Source: Candidatus Helarchaeota archaeon
GTDB taxonomy: Archaea > Asgardarchaeota > Lokiarchaeia > Helarchaeales > HEL-GB-A
Length of the DNA stretch: 64,000 nt
Direction: 5' to 3'
Assembly (NCBI GenBank): GCA_013375455.1
Contig: JABXJT010000017.1
Location: 16,390-80,389, forward strand
The translations under genes and the position numbers were made by a program. Below, one piece after another: positions 54,542-61,893 of the stretch. How positions within the stretch are numbered: position 1 is the stretch's first letter; every line of letters begins with the position of its first letter. The notes below the pieces were generated by a model. It worked only from the letters and a program-made list of their open reading frames with translations. It was not told where the DNA came from and did not search any database.

Positions 54542-54552
54542 TAACAACGTTA
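54542..54552. promoter_or_regulatory. palindromic box TAACAACGTTA
   Basis: A one-mismatch copy of the consensus, 76 bases before the split-hdrA start. Confidence 0.55.
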
Positions 54553-54689
54553 TGCTTGTTAAAAATCTTATTAAAACATTATGATTTTTAAAATTTCATT
54601 AACAATATTAAGTAATCTGTAATATCTGATAGGAATTAAGATACCTATTACAAATATTTTAAATTTATTGTATTGTAAGAGAAACCAAC

Positions 54690-54871
54690 TTGAAACCCGT
54701 AAAAAGAAAAATGGTAGCGTTACTTGCTTTTTGGGTAAGCATGCTTACACCAATCGGGTTAGTTTTCGGAACTGTTGGAATGTTTCCTTATTTTACAGGT
54801 CAGGGATATACGATTCTATTTTTACTGTAGCGGTTGTTATCGCTGTGTTAGCAGTGAAAAAAGTAGAATAA
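54690..54871 (+). pseudogene. small two-helix membrane protein interrupted by a frameshift
   Basis: From TTG 54690 or ATG 54711 the frame encodes MVALLAFWVSMLTPIGLVFG and TVGMFPYFTGQG, then stops at 54828. From about 54806 another frame continues naturally with YDSIFTVAVVIAVLAVKKVE to 54871. Removing two bases from the repeated TA at about 54806-54810 joins them into a protein of about 60 residues with two helices. The second half alone has no plausible start. It could be a real broken gene or an assembly error. Function unknown; it lies in front of the cytochrome maturation region. Confidence 0.45.
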
Positions 54872-55018
54872 CTCCTCTTTTTTAATTTATAATATTGAGT
54901 ATTGTTCAAATAGCATGTAAATCATGTATCGCTCGTGAAAATTTCGAGTAAATCCAGTTACGAGGTATTTTAGGAATTAAGTATAATTTATATTTTAACT
55001 CAACAATAGATTTTTTAA

Positions 55019-55029
55019 TAACAATGTTA
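55019..55029. promoter_or_regulatory. perfect palindromic box TAACAATGTTA
   Basis: An 11-bp perfect palindrome 86 bases before the secreted-protein gene at 55115, at the head of the ccmC run. Confidence 0.6.
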
Positions 55030-55114
55030 TTCCCCTAGTTATCCATAATCATTTTAAAATAGTGTAAATCAATTTTTAAGATATAATTAAACCAAAAGAA
55101 AAGGTGAAACTGAA

Positions 55115-55738
55115 GTGAAGCCAAAAAAGAAAATACTATTACTATTTACATTAACCTTACTCGTACTATGCTTACCATTGGGGCTGGTTTTTAGCTTTGA
55201 TTCTGACTTTGACGATTTTATTGGGAGTGATCATACGGGTGGTGGTGGAAGCTGTCATGATTATATGAATCCTGAAAGTCCTACGGGATATGTCTCTCTA
55301 AGTTCCAGTGCGGGAGAGAGGGTCCTGCCGGGCGAAGTATTTTATATTGCATTACAAGTGATATCTTTTTCTGAGGCGGCTAATGAAGATGTCTCCGTCG
55401 GTTTTCCTTCAGGAGGCCAAGGAAGGGGCGATAACAAGAAGTTTTCATTCAACGTCACAGAACAACATGGTATTGCATTAAATTCGAGTGGTACCTCAAC
55501 AATTCTATGGTTCAATGTTACGGCCCCATTAGAGAAGGGAGTCTATATTCTAATAGCAGACGCTGTGGAAGGCAATGGCGGTGTTGGAAACATGGATTGG
55601 GCAACAGGAAGCATTACCATTATTGTTTGGCTTGAAGGCCCCGATCCAGATGATGATCTTTTAATTCTTTATATTCTCGTTGCAATAGGTCTTATAGCTG
55701 CAGTTGTTGCCTTAATTTTTATTAAAAGAAGAGACTAA
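55115..55738 (+). CDS. secreted, C-terminally anchored protein with a lone SCH motif
   Basis: 207 residues: signal peptide (about 5-28), then a GGGGSCHDYMN motif near residue 50, a beta-sandwich-like domain and a C-terminal helix (LLILYILVAIGLIAAVVALI) followed by KRRD. The same plan occurs in 59711-60400. Related secreted proteins usually carry a CxxCH heme motif before this beta domain; here the first cysteine is absent. Being followed by ccm genes, it is a candidate heme protein with single-cysteine attachment, but that is inference. GTG start. Confidence 0.72.
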   Translation: MKPKKKILLLFTLTLLVLCLPLGLVFSFDSDFDDFIGSDHTGGGGSCHDYMNPESPTGYVSLSSSAGERVLPGEVFYIALQVISFSEAANEDVSVGFPSGGQGRGDNKKFSFNVTEQHGIALNSSGTSTILWFNVTAPLEKGVYILIADAVEGNGGVGNMDWATGSITIIVWLEGPDPDDDLLILYILVAIGLIAAVVALIFIKRRD

Positions 55739-55816
55739 TAATCTTATGAAGTGAAATCCTCCTTCTTTATCATTGATAGGTAAAATTTTTCGGTTAGGAA
55801 ATTTGAGTTAATAATA

Positions 55817-56518
55817 ATGATAAAAACAAGATGGAATACCTACTTTTTGATTTTTGTGCTTTCAATACTTTTCGTGGATTTGTTACTCATTTCATTGAAT
55901 TCTTTTCATGTTGAATCTGTTTTTCGACCCGTGTATAACGTATTTTTTTATCACGTATCTTCTGCGTGGTTATCATATCTAACCTTTACTGTAAGTTTGA
56001 TTTGTTCGGTAATGTATTTAAAAACTAAAGAAATGAAGTGGAGTCGATATGGAAAAAATTCCGTCTTGATTGGTGTTCTTTTTGCTGCTGTCGCCTTGAT
56101 AACCGGTTCATTATGGTTTAATGCGACGTCCGGGAATTATCAAAATATTTTTTGGAACTGGGATCCAAGACAGACTATGACTTTGGTGTTGCTTTTTTCT
56201 TATATATCCTATTTGATATATTGGAGCATGATCGAGGATCCAACCCAAAAAGCAAAATTAACTTCCATTTTAGGAATTGTTTTATTTCCAACGGTTCCTC
56301 TCAGTTATTTTGCGGCAATCATTTTTGCTAGTCTTCATCCTCTTATTGAGCCGAGTCCGTCCAATATCTATTGGGATCCCTTCAAAATTTTCACGTTGAT
56401 TTTTACAGTAATTACCGTTACTATTTTCTATATCTATACCCTTAAAAAATTAGGTGAATTGGATGAAAGGAAAGCTAAATTAGGTGGATTGTATCACAAG
56501 AAAATGGAGGAAGAATAA
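55817..56518 (+). CDS. ccmC: cytochrome c maturation protein CcmC (heme handling)
   Basis: 233 residues, six membrane helices. The external histidine in FFYHVSSAW, the tryptophan-rich WNWDPRQT motif and the second histidine in SLHPLIEP match CcmC. CcmC loads heme onto CcmE. It is followed directly by a tiny ccmD-like gene and ccmE. The region lacks CcmG and CcmH, so thiol reduction must be done by other proteins. Confidence 0.88.
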   Translation: MIKTRWNTYFLIFVLSILFVDLLLISLNSFHVESVFRPVYNVFFYHVSSAWLSYLTFTVSLICSVMYLKTKEMKWSRYGKNSVLIGVLFAAVALITGSLWFNATSGNYQNIFWNWDPRQTMTLVLLFSYISYLIYWSMIEDPTQKAKLTSILGIVLFPTVPLSYFAAIIFASLHPLIEPSPSNIYWDPFKIFTLIFTVITVTIFYIYTLKKLGELDERKAKLGGLYHKKMEEE

Positions 56519-56659
56519 ATGAGTGGAGTATTAATGGCAGACTACATCACGATGACAATTTGTTTTGTAATTTTTTGGGGTGTCATAATATTCTTCTTCT
56601 TATATCCACGTTCGCAATTAAAAAGGACGAATAAACGAATAGATAAACTTGAAAAATAG
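56519..56659 (+). CDS. CcmD-like small membrane protein
   Basis: 46 residues, too short for usual ORF calling. One membrane helix (MTICFVIFWGVIIFFFLYP) is followed by a basic tail (RSQLKRTNKRIDKLEK), which is the plan of CcmD. GGAGG lies 8 bases before the ATG, and the ATG begins at the base after the ccmC stop. Its place between ccmC and ccmE is where ccmD sits in bacteria; CcmD helps release heme-loaded CcmE from CcmC. Confidence 0.78.
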   Translation: MSGVLMADYITMTICFVIFWGVIIFFFLYPRSQLKRTNKRIDKLEK

Positions 56660-56675
56660 AAGAAAGGGCATTTTA

Positions 56676-57014
56676 TTGAAAAAATCGAAAATTTTTGCTT
56701 TAATCGGAATCGTTGGAGCAATTATCGGGATTTTCGTTTTAATATTTATCAGTGCACGTCCTTATATAACAGTTTCCCAAGTTTTGGCTAATCCTTCAAA
56801 GTATTACAATCAAGAAATCCAAGTAATTGGAATAGTCAGGGATTATTCTGGGGGAAATTTCAACTTAACCGAAGGTGATGATTACCTTTACGTCGATACG
56901 ACCGAAGTCGTTATTCCCAGTGGGTTAAATAATAGCATGGAAGTCGTTGTCACTGGAATTTTTAATTCCTCTCTGATCCTAAAGGCAAGTCAGATTCTTA
57001 CGCAATGCAGTTGA
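56676..57014 (+). CDS. ccmE: heme chaperone CcmE, truncated after its heme-binding cysteine
   Basis: 112 residues from TTG 56676 (AAAGGG in front); TTG 56649 would overlap ccmD. One N-terminal anchor helix precedes an OB-fold (NPSKYYNQEIQVIGIV, DDYLYVDTTEVVIP, MEVVVTGIF). The end is KASQILTQCS. Archaeal and Desulfovibrio-type CcmE proteins have CxxxY at this point instead of HxxxY (family knowledge). Here Cys111 is the penultimate residue and the tyrosine is missing because TGA follows at once. This may be natural or a recent truncation. Confidence 0.82.
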   Translation: MKKSKIFALIGIVGAIIGIFVLIFISARPYITVSQVLANPSKYYNQEIQVIGIVRDYSGGNFNLTEGDDYLYVDTTEVVIPSGLNNSMEVVVTGIFNSSLILKASQILTQCS

Positions 57015-57037
57015 GTTGTTAGAATTCAATTTTTATT

Positions 57038-57760
57038 CTACTCATACAAAAGCATGTCTGAAATCAAAATTAAAATAGAAAGCATCAATATTGTATGAAA
57101 AGTTAAGAAAAGAAATTCTATTAAAATATCAGAAAATAGTAATCCTTGTAACAGTTTGATATTTATTGAGATGATGGGGCTCGCAATTGGAACGAGAATG
57201 GGAAATAATAAAACTGGCAGAATGAATGATTTATTTTTAACATACATTGAGAGTGCAGAGACTAGAGTGCCAGTTACACATAAATTAAAAGTAGGTAAAA
57301 CAATTGCCAATAATATAAAACCCCATATCGGAATTATTAAAATTATTCCAGATGGATTAGAAATGAATAATCCAAAAAGCACCAAGATTAATTCAATAAC
57401 GCTCAGGATAATAAAACTAAATATAATTTTGCTTAGAAATAGCGTGTTTGCAGATAAAGGAGAAGAAATTAGTCCATCTAGAGTTCCAGATTCTTTTTCT
57501 TTGATGAATAACTTAGCTATTATGAAAATTAACGTGAAAAAAACAATCAACCAGATTTCAATCACGAATATTTCAGTTGTCATCGCTTGTTCCTGGGTAC
57601 TGACATTATATACGGTTGAGAAGATGAATACTGAAATTATGTCAAATAATAATATTGAAAAGAGATCACTAATTTGTCTAATTTCAGATTTAAGATCCTT
57701 CAACAAGATCGTTTTCAGCCATTTCATATCTGAATTATTTGAAGTTTTCTTTCCTTTCAA
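57038..57760 (-). CDS. ccmB: ABC transporter permease CcmB-like
   Basis: 240 residues, six predicted helices, with the CcmB-like FIKEKESGTLDGLISSPLSA segment after the second helix. With CcmA it forms the ABC unit that frees holo-CcmE from CcmC. TTG start with GGAGAAT 5 bases upstream. It follows ccmA by 13 bases; the pair runs opposite to ccmC-ccmE. Confidence 0.85.
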   Translation of the reverse strand: MKGKKTSNNSDMKWLKTILLKDLKSEIRQISDLFSILLFDIISVFIFSTVYNVSTQEQAMTTEIFVIEIWLIVFFTLIFIIAKLFIKEKESGTLDGLISSPLSANTLFLSKIIFSFIILSVIELILVLFGLFISNPSGIILIIPIWGFILLAIVLPTFNLCVTGTLVSALSMYVKNKSFILPVLLFPILVPIASPIISINIKLLQGLLFSDILIEFLFLTFHTILMLSILILISDMLLYE

Positions 57761-57773
57761 TTAATATTCTCCA

Positions 57774-58490
57774 TTAATAGTATGATTCAATGTTAAACTC
57801 TTCAAATTCGTCCTTTTTCAGCGATTTATTGATTTTTCCACGTTTGAGAACAATTAACTCATCACATAACTTAGATGCCAAGCTGATGTTATGAGTGGTG
57901 ATTACAAGCGAAATTTTATTTTTTTCTTTTAATTCTTCAATCAAATCTAATAATATATTGGTTGATTTAAAATCTAATCCTGTAAATAATTCATCTAACA
58001 TTAGAATTTGTGGGTTATGGATTATTGCGCGAATTAATTCTACCTTGCGTTTCATTCCTGTAGATAGATTCCTGATGGGTTCGTCAACCCAATCGTATAT
58101 ATTAAATAGCTTCGTATAACGCTCAATATTCTTTTTAATTTCATCCTTATCAAAGATATTAAACAAATTCTCATAGAATTTTAAGTTTTCATATATCGTC
58201 AATTCATAATATAAAAACGATTGATCAGTAATAATACCCAATTTTTTCCTAATTTCGCCCGAGTTTGTATCAAAGGGCATCCCATTGATTGATATTTCAC
58301 CTTTATTAGGCCTCAAAATGCCTGATAAAATTTTGATGAGCGTAGTTTTTCCGGCTCCATTAGCTCCAAGGACCCCCAATATTGAGTTCGAATTTAAATT
58401 AAAAGAAATATTTTTTAATGCAAAGAAAAACCCAAAACTCTTGGAAATTCCTTTACAACTCAAAACCATTTTATCAGAGCCACTGACCAT
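57774..58490 (-). CDS. ccmA: ABC transporter ATPase CcmA-like
   Basis: About 238 residues from ATG 58490 (TTG 58511 is the longer choice). Walker A GANGAGKTTL, signature NLSTGMKRKVELIRA, Walker B LMLDELF and the switch histidine TTHN are all present. It is the ATPase partner of CcmB next to it. By sequence alone it could serve another ABC-2 exporter; the surrounding ccm genes decide the call. Confidence 0.85.
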   Translation of the reverse strand: MVSGSDKMVLSCKGISKSFGFFFALKNISFNLNSNSILGVLGANGAGKTTLIKILSGILRPNKGEISINGMPFDTNSGEIRKKLGIITDQSFLYYELTIYENLKFYENLFNIFDKDEIKKNIERYTKLFNIYDWVDEPIRNLSTGMKRKVELIRAIIHNPQILMLDELFTGLDFKSTNILLDLIEELKEKNKISLVITTHNISLASKLCDELIVLKRGKINKSLKKDEFEEFNIESYY

Positions 58491-58542
58491 GATAAACAAA
58501 ATAAAAACCAAAAATTTAAATTTGTTTCTCTTGAGAGTGATA

Positions 58543-58553
58543 TAACATTGTGA
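58543..58553. promoter_or_regulatory. palindromic box TAACATTGTGA
   Basis: A one-mismatch copy of the consensus in the ccmA/FAD-protein divergent spacer, about 53 bases from either start, so it could regulate both directions. Confidence 0.5.
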
Positions 58554-58605
58554 TACTCTGCTCTTACAACTTTTTAATCCACGTGGAAAAGGAGATTATT
58601 CCTAA

Positions 58606-59721
58606 ATGGAAATTCTACAACCTAAAAACGCACAAGAATTAGCGAAATTAATCAAATGGTTGGATTCTGATCCGTCTCAAATTGATTTCTCAGAAAATAA
58701 AGGTATTTCAAGTATTGATAAAGGAAATCTGACCATCACCCTCAAGACAGGAACTACTTGGAGGGAATTGATTAGTTATTTAAAAGCCATTAATTACGAA
58801 CCCTGTATTTACCCAAAAAAAGAATCCATCACCTTAGAAGAATGGCTTCAAACGGATGGAATCAATCTTGCAGGATTTAAATTTGGATTAACGGGCCGTT
58901 CTTTATACGATGTTGAAATGGTCACGTATCAGGGCGAAATAACGAACTTAGGATTCAAAACAACGCTATATGACGCTTTAGGATACGAATTAAAACGAAT
59001 CTTTCTTGGGTCCCAATTTATCCTCGGTATATCTACAGAATGCACGATGCAGATCCGAAAGGTTCCCGAAACAAAATTGGCACTTAAACTTACTTTAACT
59101 CCTACATTTAATATTAAAGAATTACTTGAAAAATTTAATCGTAAATCGCTCCGTCCTACCCTCATATTTTTCACTCAAACCGATCAGGTCCTTATATTAT
59201 ATATTCTCCTAGATGGAGCCATAAAAATCGTTGCGGCCGAATCGAGCGTGATTAGCTCGGTCTTATCGGGGTATGCTGGTTTCGCGTATGACGAGGTAAC
59301 GGAAAACGAATTATTGGGTAATCTCTATGAACCTGATGGGGCGGCATTAACTTATTACTTGATTGCTCCAGAAAAACTTGGAGAATTAATACAAGCCTTC
59401 CAACTCATTTCTAAAGCCTACATTATCAACCAAAATACTATAATGGTTGGCTTAGATCTAAACAAACTAAATATCCCGGAATCTGCAATTAATTCGAAAA
59501 TTTTAGAACTAAGAGGCAAGAAAGTTTACATTCATCCATTAAATACTGAAGAATTAATGATGTTTGGAGAAAAATCAACTCCTGAATTAATACAAAAAAT
59601 TCGAAAATCTTTCGATCCAACGAATTTTTATGAACGCTTGACGAGAGAAATAAAAAAAGAACATGAAAAATTGGAACCAAGTGCTAAAGATTGGGTGCAA
59701 GGTGTTAAAAGTGAAGACTAA
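58606..59721 (+). CDS. GlcE-like FAD-binding oxidoreductase subunit
   Basis: 371 residues of the FAD-linked oxidase (type 4) fold. The flavin-binding strand ITLKTGTTWRELISYLKA is visible, then GFKFGLTGRSLYDVEMVTY and FLGSQFILGISTECTM. The C-terminal cap ends in IRKSFDPTNFYE. Glycine motifs of the FAD site are degenerate, as in GlcE subunits that pair with GlcD or GlcF. Likely partners are the HdrD/GlcF-like protein at 48077 or membrane heme proteins just downstream. GGAGAT precedes the ATG. Confidence 0.78.
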   Translation: MEILQPKNAQELAKLIKWLDSDPSQIDFSENKGISSIDKGNLTITLKTGTTWRELISYLKAINYEPCIYPKKESITLEEWLQTDGINLAGFKFGLTGRSLYDVEMVTYQGEITNLGFKTTLYDALGYELKRIFLGSQFILGISTECTMQIRKVPETKLALKLTLTPTFNIKELLEKFNRKSLRPTLIFFTQTDQVLILYILLDGAIKIVAAESSVISSVLSGYAGFAYDEVTENELLGNLYEPDGAALTYYLIAPEKLGELIQAFQLISKAYIINQNTIMVGLDLNKLNIPESAINSKILELRGKKVYIHPLNTEELMMFGEKSTPELIQKIRKSFDPTNFYERLTREIKKEHEKLEPSAKDWVQGVKSED

Positions 59722-60400
59722 TAAAAAAGTTGGAATCCTCCTTTTCGGATTCATGTTTATTATGTTATTCTCGATGTTAGCGTTTAATGTTACGACCTTT
59801 AATAGTGTTGATCCCGCCCAAGGATGTGCGTGCCATCAAGATCTGGGATATTTGGAGATCGCATGTGTAAATGGAACAACGATATACGTGAATAAAAGCG
59901 CCGATTTTAAGTTGGGTTTTCATGCTAATACGTCATTAACAGGTGACAGGATCCTACGAGTTCGCTTCTTACTTAGCAATATTGAATACGGCGTCTTAAC
60001 CTTTACACCAGATATGGTAGCGGGTGATTCTGGGATCGCTGATGGGGGACCAAATGATCCGAATCCATCGGCTGATAGAATTGGAAGTGCGGCAAATCCT
60101 GCAATTGTCAGTGTGAGTAATGTTCCAAATACAGATAAAACGTTTCTGATAGCTATGGGCGCCTATGATTTTGAATCGGCACACGTCAGTGGAGAAGATG
60201 AACATAAAGCCGAAATAATAATTACTGTTGTTGTTGGCGCTGGTAGCGAAGTTCCAGGCCCCTGGGATTGGTTGTTGGATCACATGCCCGTCATAATAAT
60301 CATATCCGTGCTTTTTATTATAGGCATCAGCATCTCAGTTGTGACGAGAAGAGTCTATATGGGGAAACCCGAGGTTGAAAAAATACCAGGAAAAAAATAA
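59711..60400 (+). CDS. secreted, C-terminally anchored protein with a CxCH motif
   Basis: 229 residues from GTG 59711, which gives a clean signal peptide (VGILLFGFMFIMLFSMLAFN). An ATG at 59663 would overlap the previous gene by 59 bases. After the signal comes QGCACHQDLG, then a beta-sandwich-like domain and a C-terminal helix (VIIIISVLFIIGISISVVT) with a basic tail. The same plan as 55115-55738. Normal c-type heme motifs are CxxCH; CxCH is one residue short. Candidate extracytoplasmic heme protein of this ccm region. Confidence 0.74.
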   Translation: MKTNKKVGILLFGFMFIMLFSMLAFNVTTFNSVDPAQGCACHQDLGYLEIACVNGTTIYVNKSADFKLGFHANTSLTGDRILRVRFLLSNIEYGVLTFTPDMVAGDSGIADGGPNDPNPSADRIGSAANPAIVSVSNVPNTDKTFLIAMGAYDFESAHVSGEDEHKAEIIITVVVGAGSEVPGPWDWLLDHMPVIIIISVLFIIGISISVVTRRVYMGKPEVEKIPGKK

Positions 60401-60416
60401 ATGGTGTTGATGGAAA

Positions 60417-60998
60417 ATGACAATTCATGGATTATCAGTTCATCTTCATACTGGAATTCTGGTCATCGCCCTAATATTGGCCTTACTTTGCATGGTAATT
60501 AGATTAATCACGTTCCTCTATCCTAGATGGGGGTTGATTCGAGGAATCTTCACCGATTGGGACTTCACTAAAAAAATTTGGAACAACCGCGTTTCAATTT
60601 TTAAAGCAATGGATTATGCCACCGTGGCTTGCATACTAGCTGGTGTCGTCGGTCTTTTTATCGGGATTTATACGGGTGGAGTAGCTATAAACTGGGATTT
60701 TTCTGTTGGCGATGTTAATCGAGCAAAAATGATCCTATCACTTTATGCTTTACTATTTTATGGAATAGCTTTGATCATAAGAATAATTCCGAATATGTGG
60801 AGAAACCCCGGGCTGGTCGTCCTATATGGATTGGCAATAGGGTTTGGCTTCTTCTTTATTTTCTTGGATGGAGCAGTAGGTGGGATTATGGTATATGGTG
60901 AATCCATTGCCGAGCCGATTCTCCATTGGTTAAATGATCTAGGATTTTTTAATACGCTTGGAGTGCCAGATCTTTTATCAGGATTAGGTATGATATGA
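60417..60998 (+). CDS. DUF2231-like four-helix membrane protein
   Basis: 193 residues, about four helices. The first helix carries spaced histidines (IHGLSVHLHTGIL), a pattern seen in DUF2231-type proteins, some of which are predicted to bind heme b. Its neighbour at 61010 has the same plan with PFHPIALHFHVAI. It likely works as a membrane electron carrier with the adjacent secreted proteins. Gap to the next gene is 11 bases, so they are co-translated. Confidence 0.68.
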   Translation: MTIHGLSVHLHTGILVIALILALLCMVIRLITFLYPRWGLIRGIFTDWDFTKKIWNNRVSIFKAMDYATVACILAGVVGLFIGIYTGGVAINWDFSVGDVNRAKMILSLYALLFYGIALIIRIIPNMWRNPGLVVLYGLAIGFGFFFIFLDGAVGGIMVYGESIAEPILHWLNDLGFFNTLGVPDLLSGLGMI

Positions 60999-61009
60999 GG
61001 TGAGAAAAT

Positions 61010-61840
61010 ATGCCGTTTCATCCGATAGCCTTGCATTTTCATGTAGCAATTTTCATTGTAAATCTTGTCGCTTTGATAGCTCTAGTATTTATGAGACCTT
61101 TTACGATGCCAAACCTGGATGAAAGTAAAAAACCCACTAGAGGGCAAAGTCTCTTTCAGGCTTTAGATTGGGTAGTTCTCATCACGCTCATCGCAGGCGT
61201 CATAGCTACTGCGGCGGGAATTGCCACGGGCTATGTGGAACTGTTACATCCACCTGAAATAGGGTCACTCTTTGTTTATGATATGTTCATGCAGCTCAAA
61301 GTATATACTTCATTCTTACTACTCGCACTTTATGCCTTGCCCCTCCTCTATAGAATGATGTATGGTAAAACGATGTGGAAATCGCGGGGCATGGCGATCA
61401 CATTCATATTATTGATCGTGGCGGGATTCTTCTTCTTGGTCGTTTCAACGTGTCTTGGTTCTTACTATACCACCTATTTGACAGCACCATACGGAGCTGG
61501 AGAGTCCGTTGAGCTCTTAGAACCTTTCTTGAATAGTATATGGTGGCTTTTTATCCCATTTGGCGCTGCGGTGGGAAGCAACATCCACACGTATCAACCT
61601 GGATATGAAATAGCAGTGACTATTGGACCCCTTTTAACGACTGTTTTCATAATAGTTGATCTCTGTCTAATTTCTTTCGTGATATTTTATGGGCTGCGAT
61701 CGCGCCAGATTAAGCGTTATAACGAGCGATATGTAAAATTCAAGAGTTATTTACGTACAGGGGCCATTGCACAATCCAATGCCGGATTTCAAAAGCTTAT
61801 GCGGGAAATGATGGCACTAAAAATAAAAAGAATTGATTAG
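61010..61840 (+). CDS. DUF2231-like membrane protein, larger copy
   Basis: 276 residues, about five or six helices. Histidines in PFHPIALHFHVAIF and a later GSNIHTYQPG are candidate heme ligands. A cytoplasmic basic tail of about 45 residues (SRQIKRYNERYVKFKSY) ends the protein. It probably forms a heterodimer with the smaller copy upstream. Role in quinone or cytochrome electron transfer is inferred from neighbours, not shown. Confidence 0.68.
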   Translation: MPFHPIALHFHVAIFIVNLVALIALVFMRPFTMPNLDESKKPTRGQSLFQALDWVVLITLIAGVIATAAGIATGYVELLHPPEIGSLFVYDMFMQLKVYTSFLLLALYALPLLYRMMYGKTMWKSRGMAITFILLIVAGFFFLVVSTCLGSYYTTYLTAPYGAGESVELLEPFLNSIWWLFIPFGAAVGSNIHTYQPGYEIAVTIGPLLTTVFIIVDLCLISFVIFYGLRSRQIKRYNERYVKFKSYLRTGAIAQSNAGFQKLMREMMALKIKRID

Positions 61841-61893
61841 TTTTTATATACATCCTAGTATTTATTTTACATTCGATTAATTCAATGGTTTAA

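Noticed and set aside
54668..54871. A 67-residue protein starting at 54668
   Set aside because: Its first half is low-complexity out-of-frame translation; only the second half makes a sensible membrane helix, in continuity with another frame.
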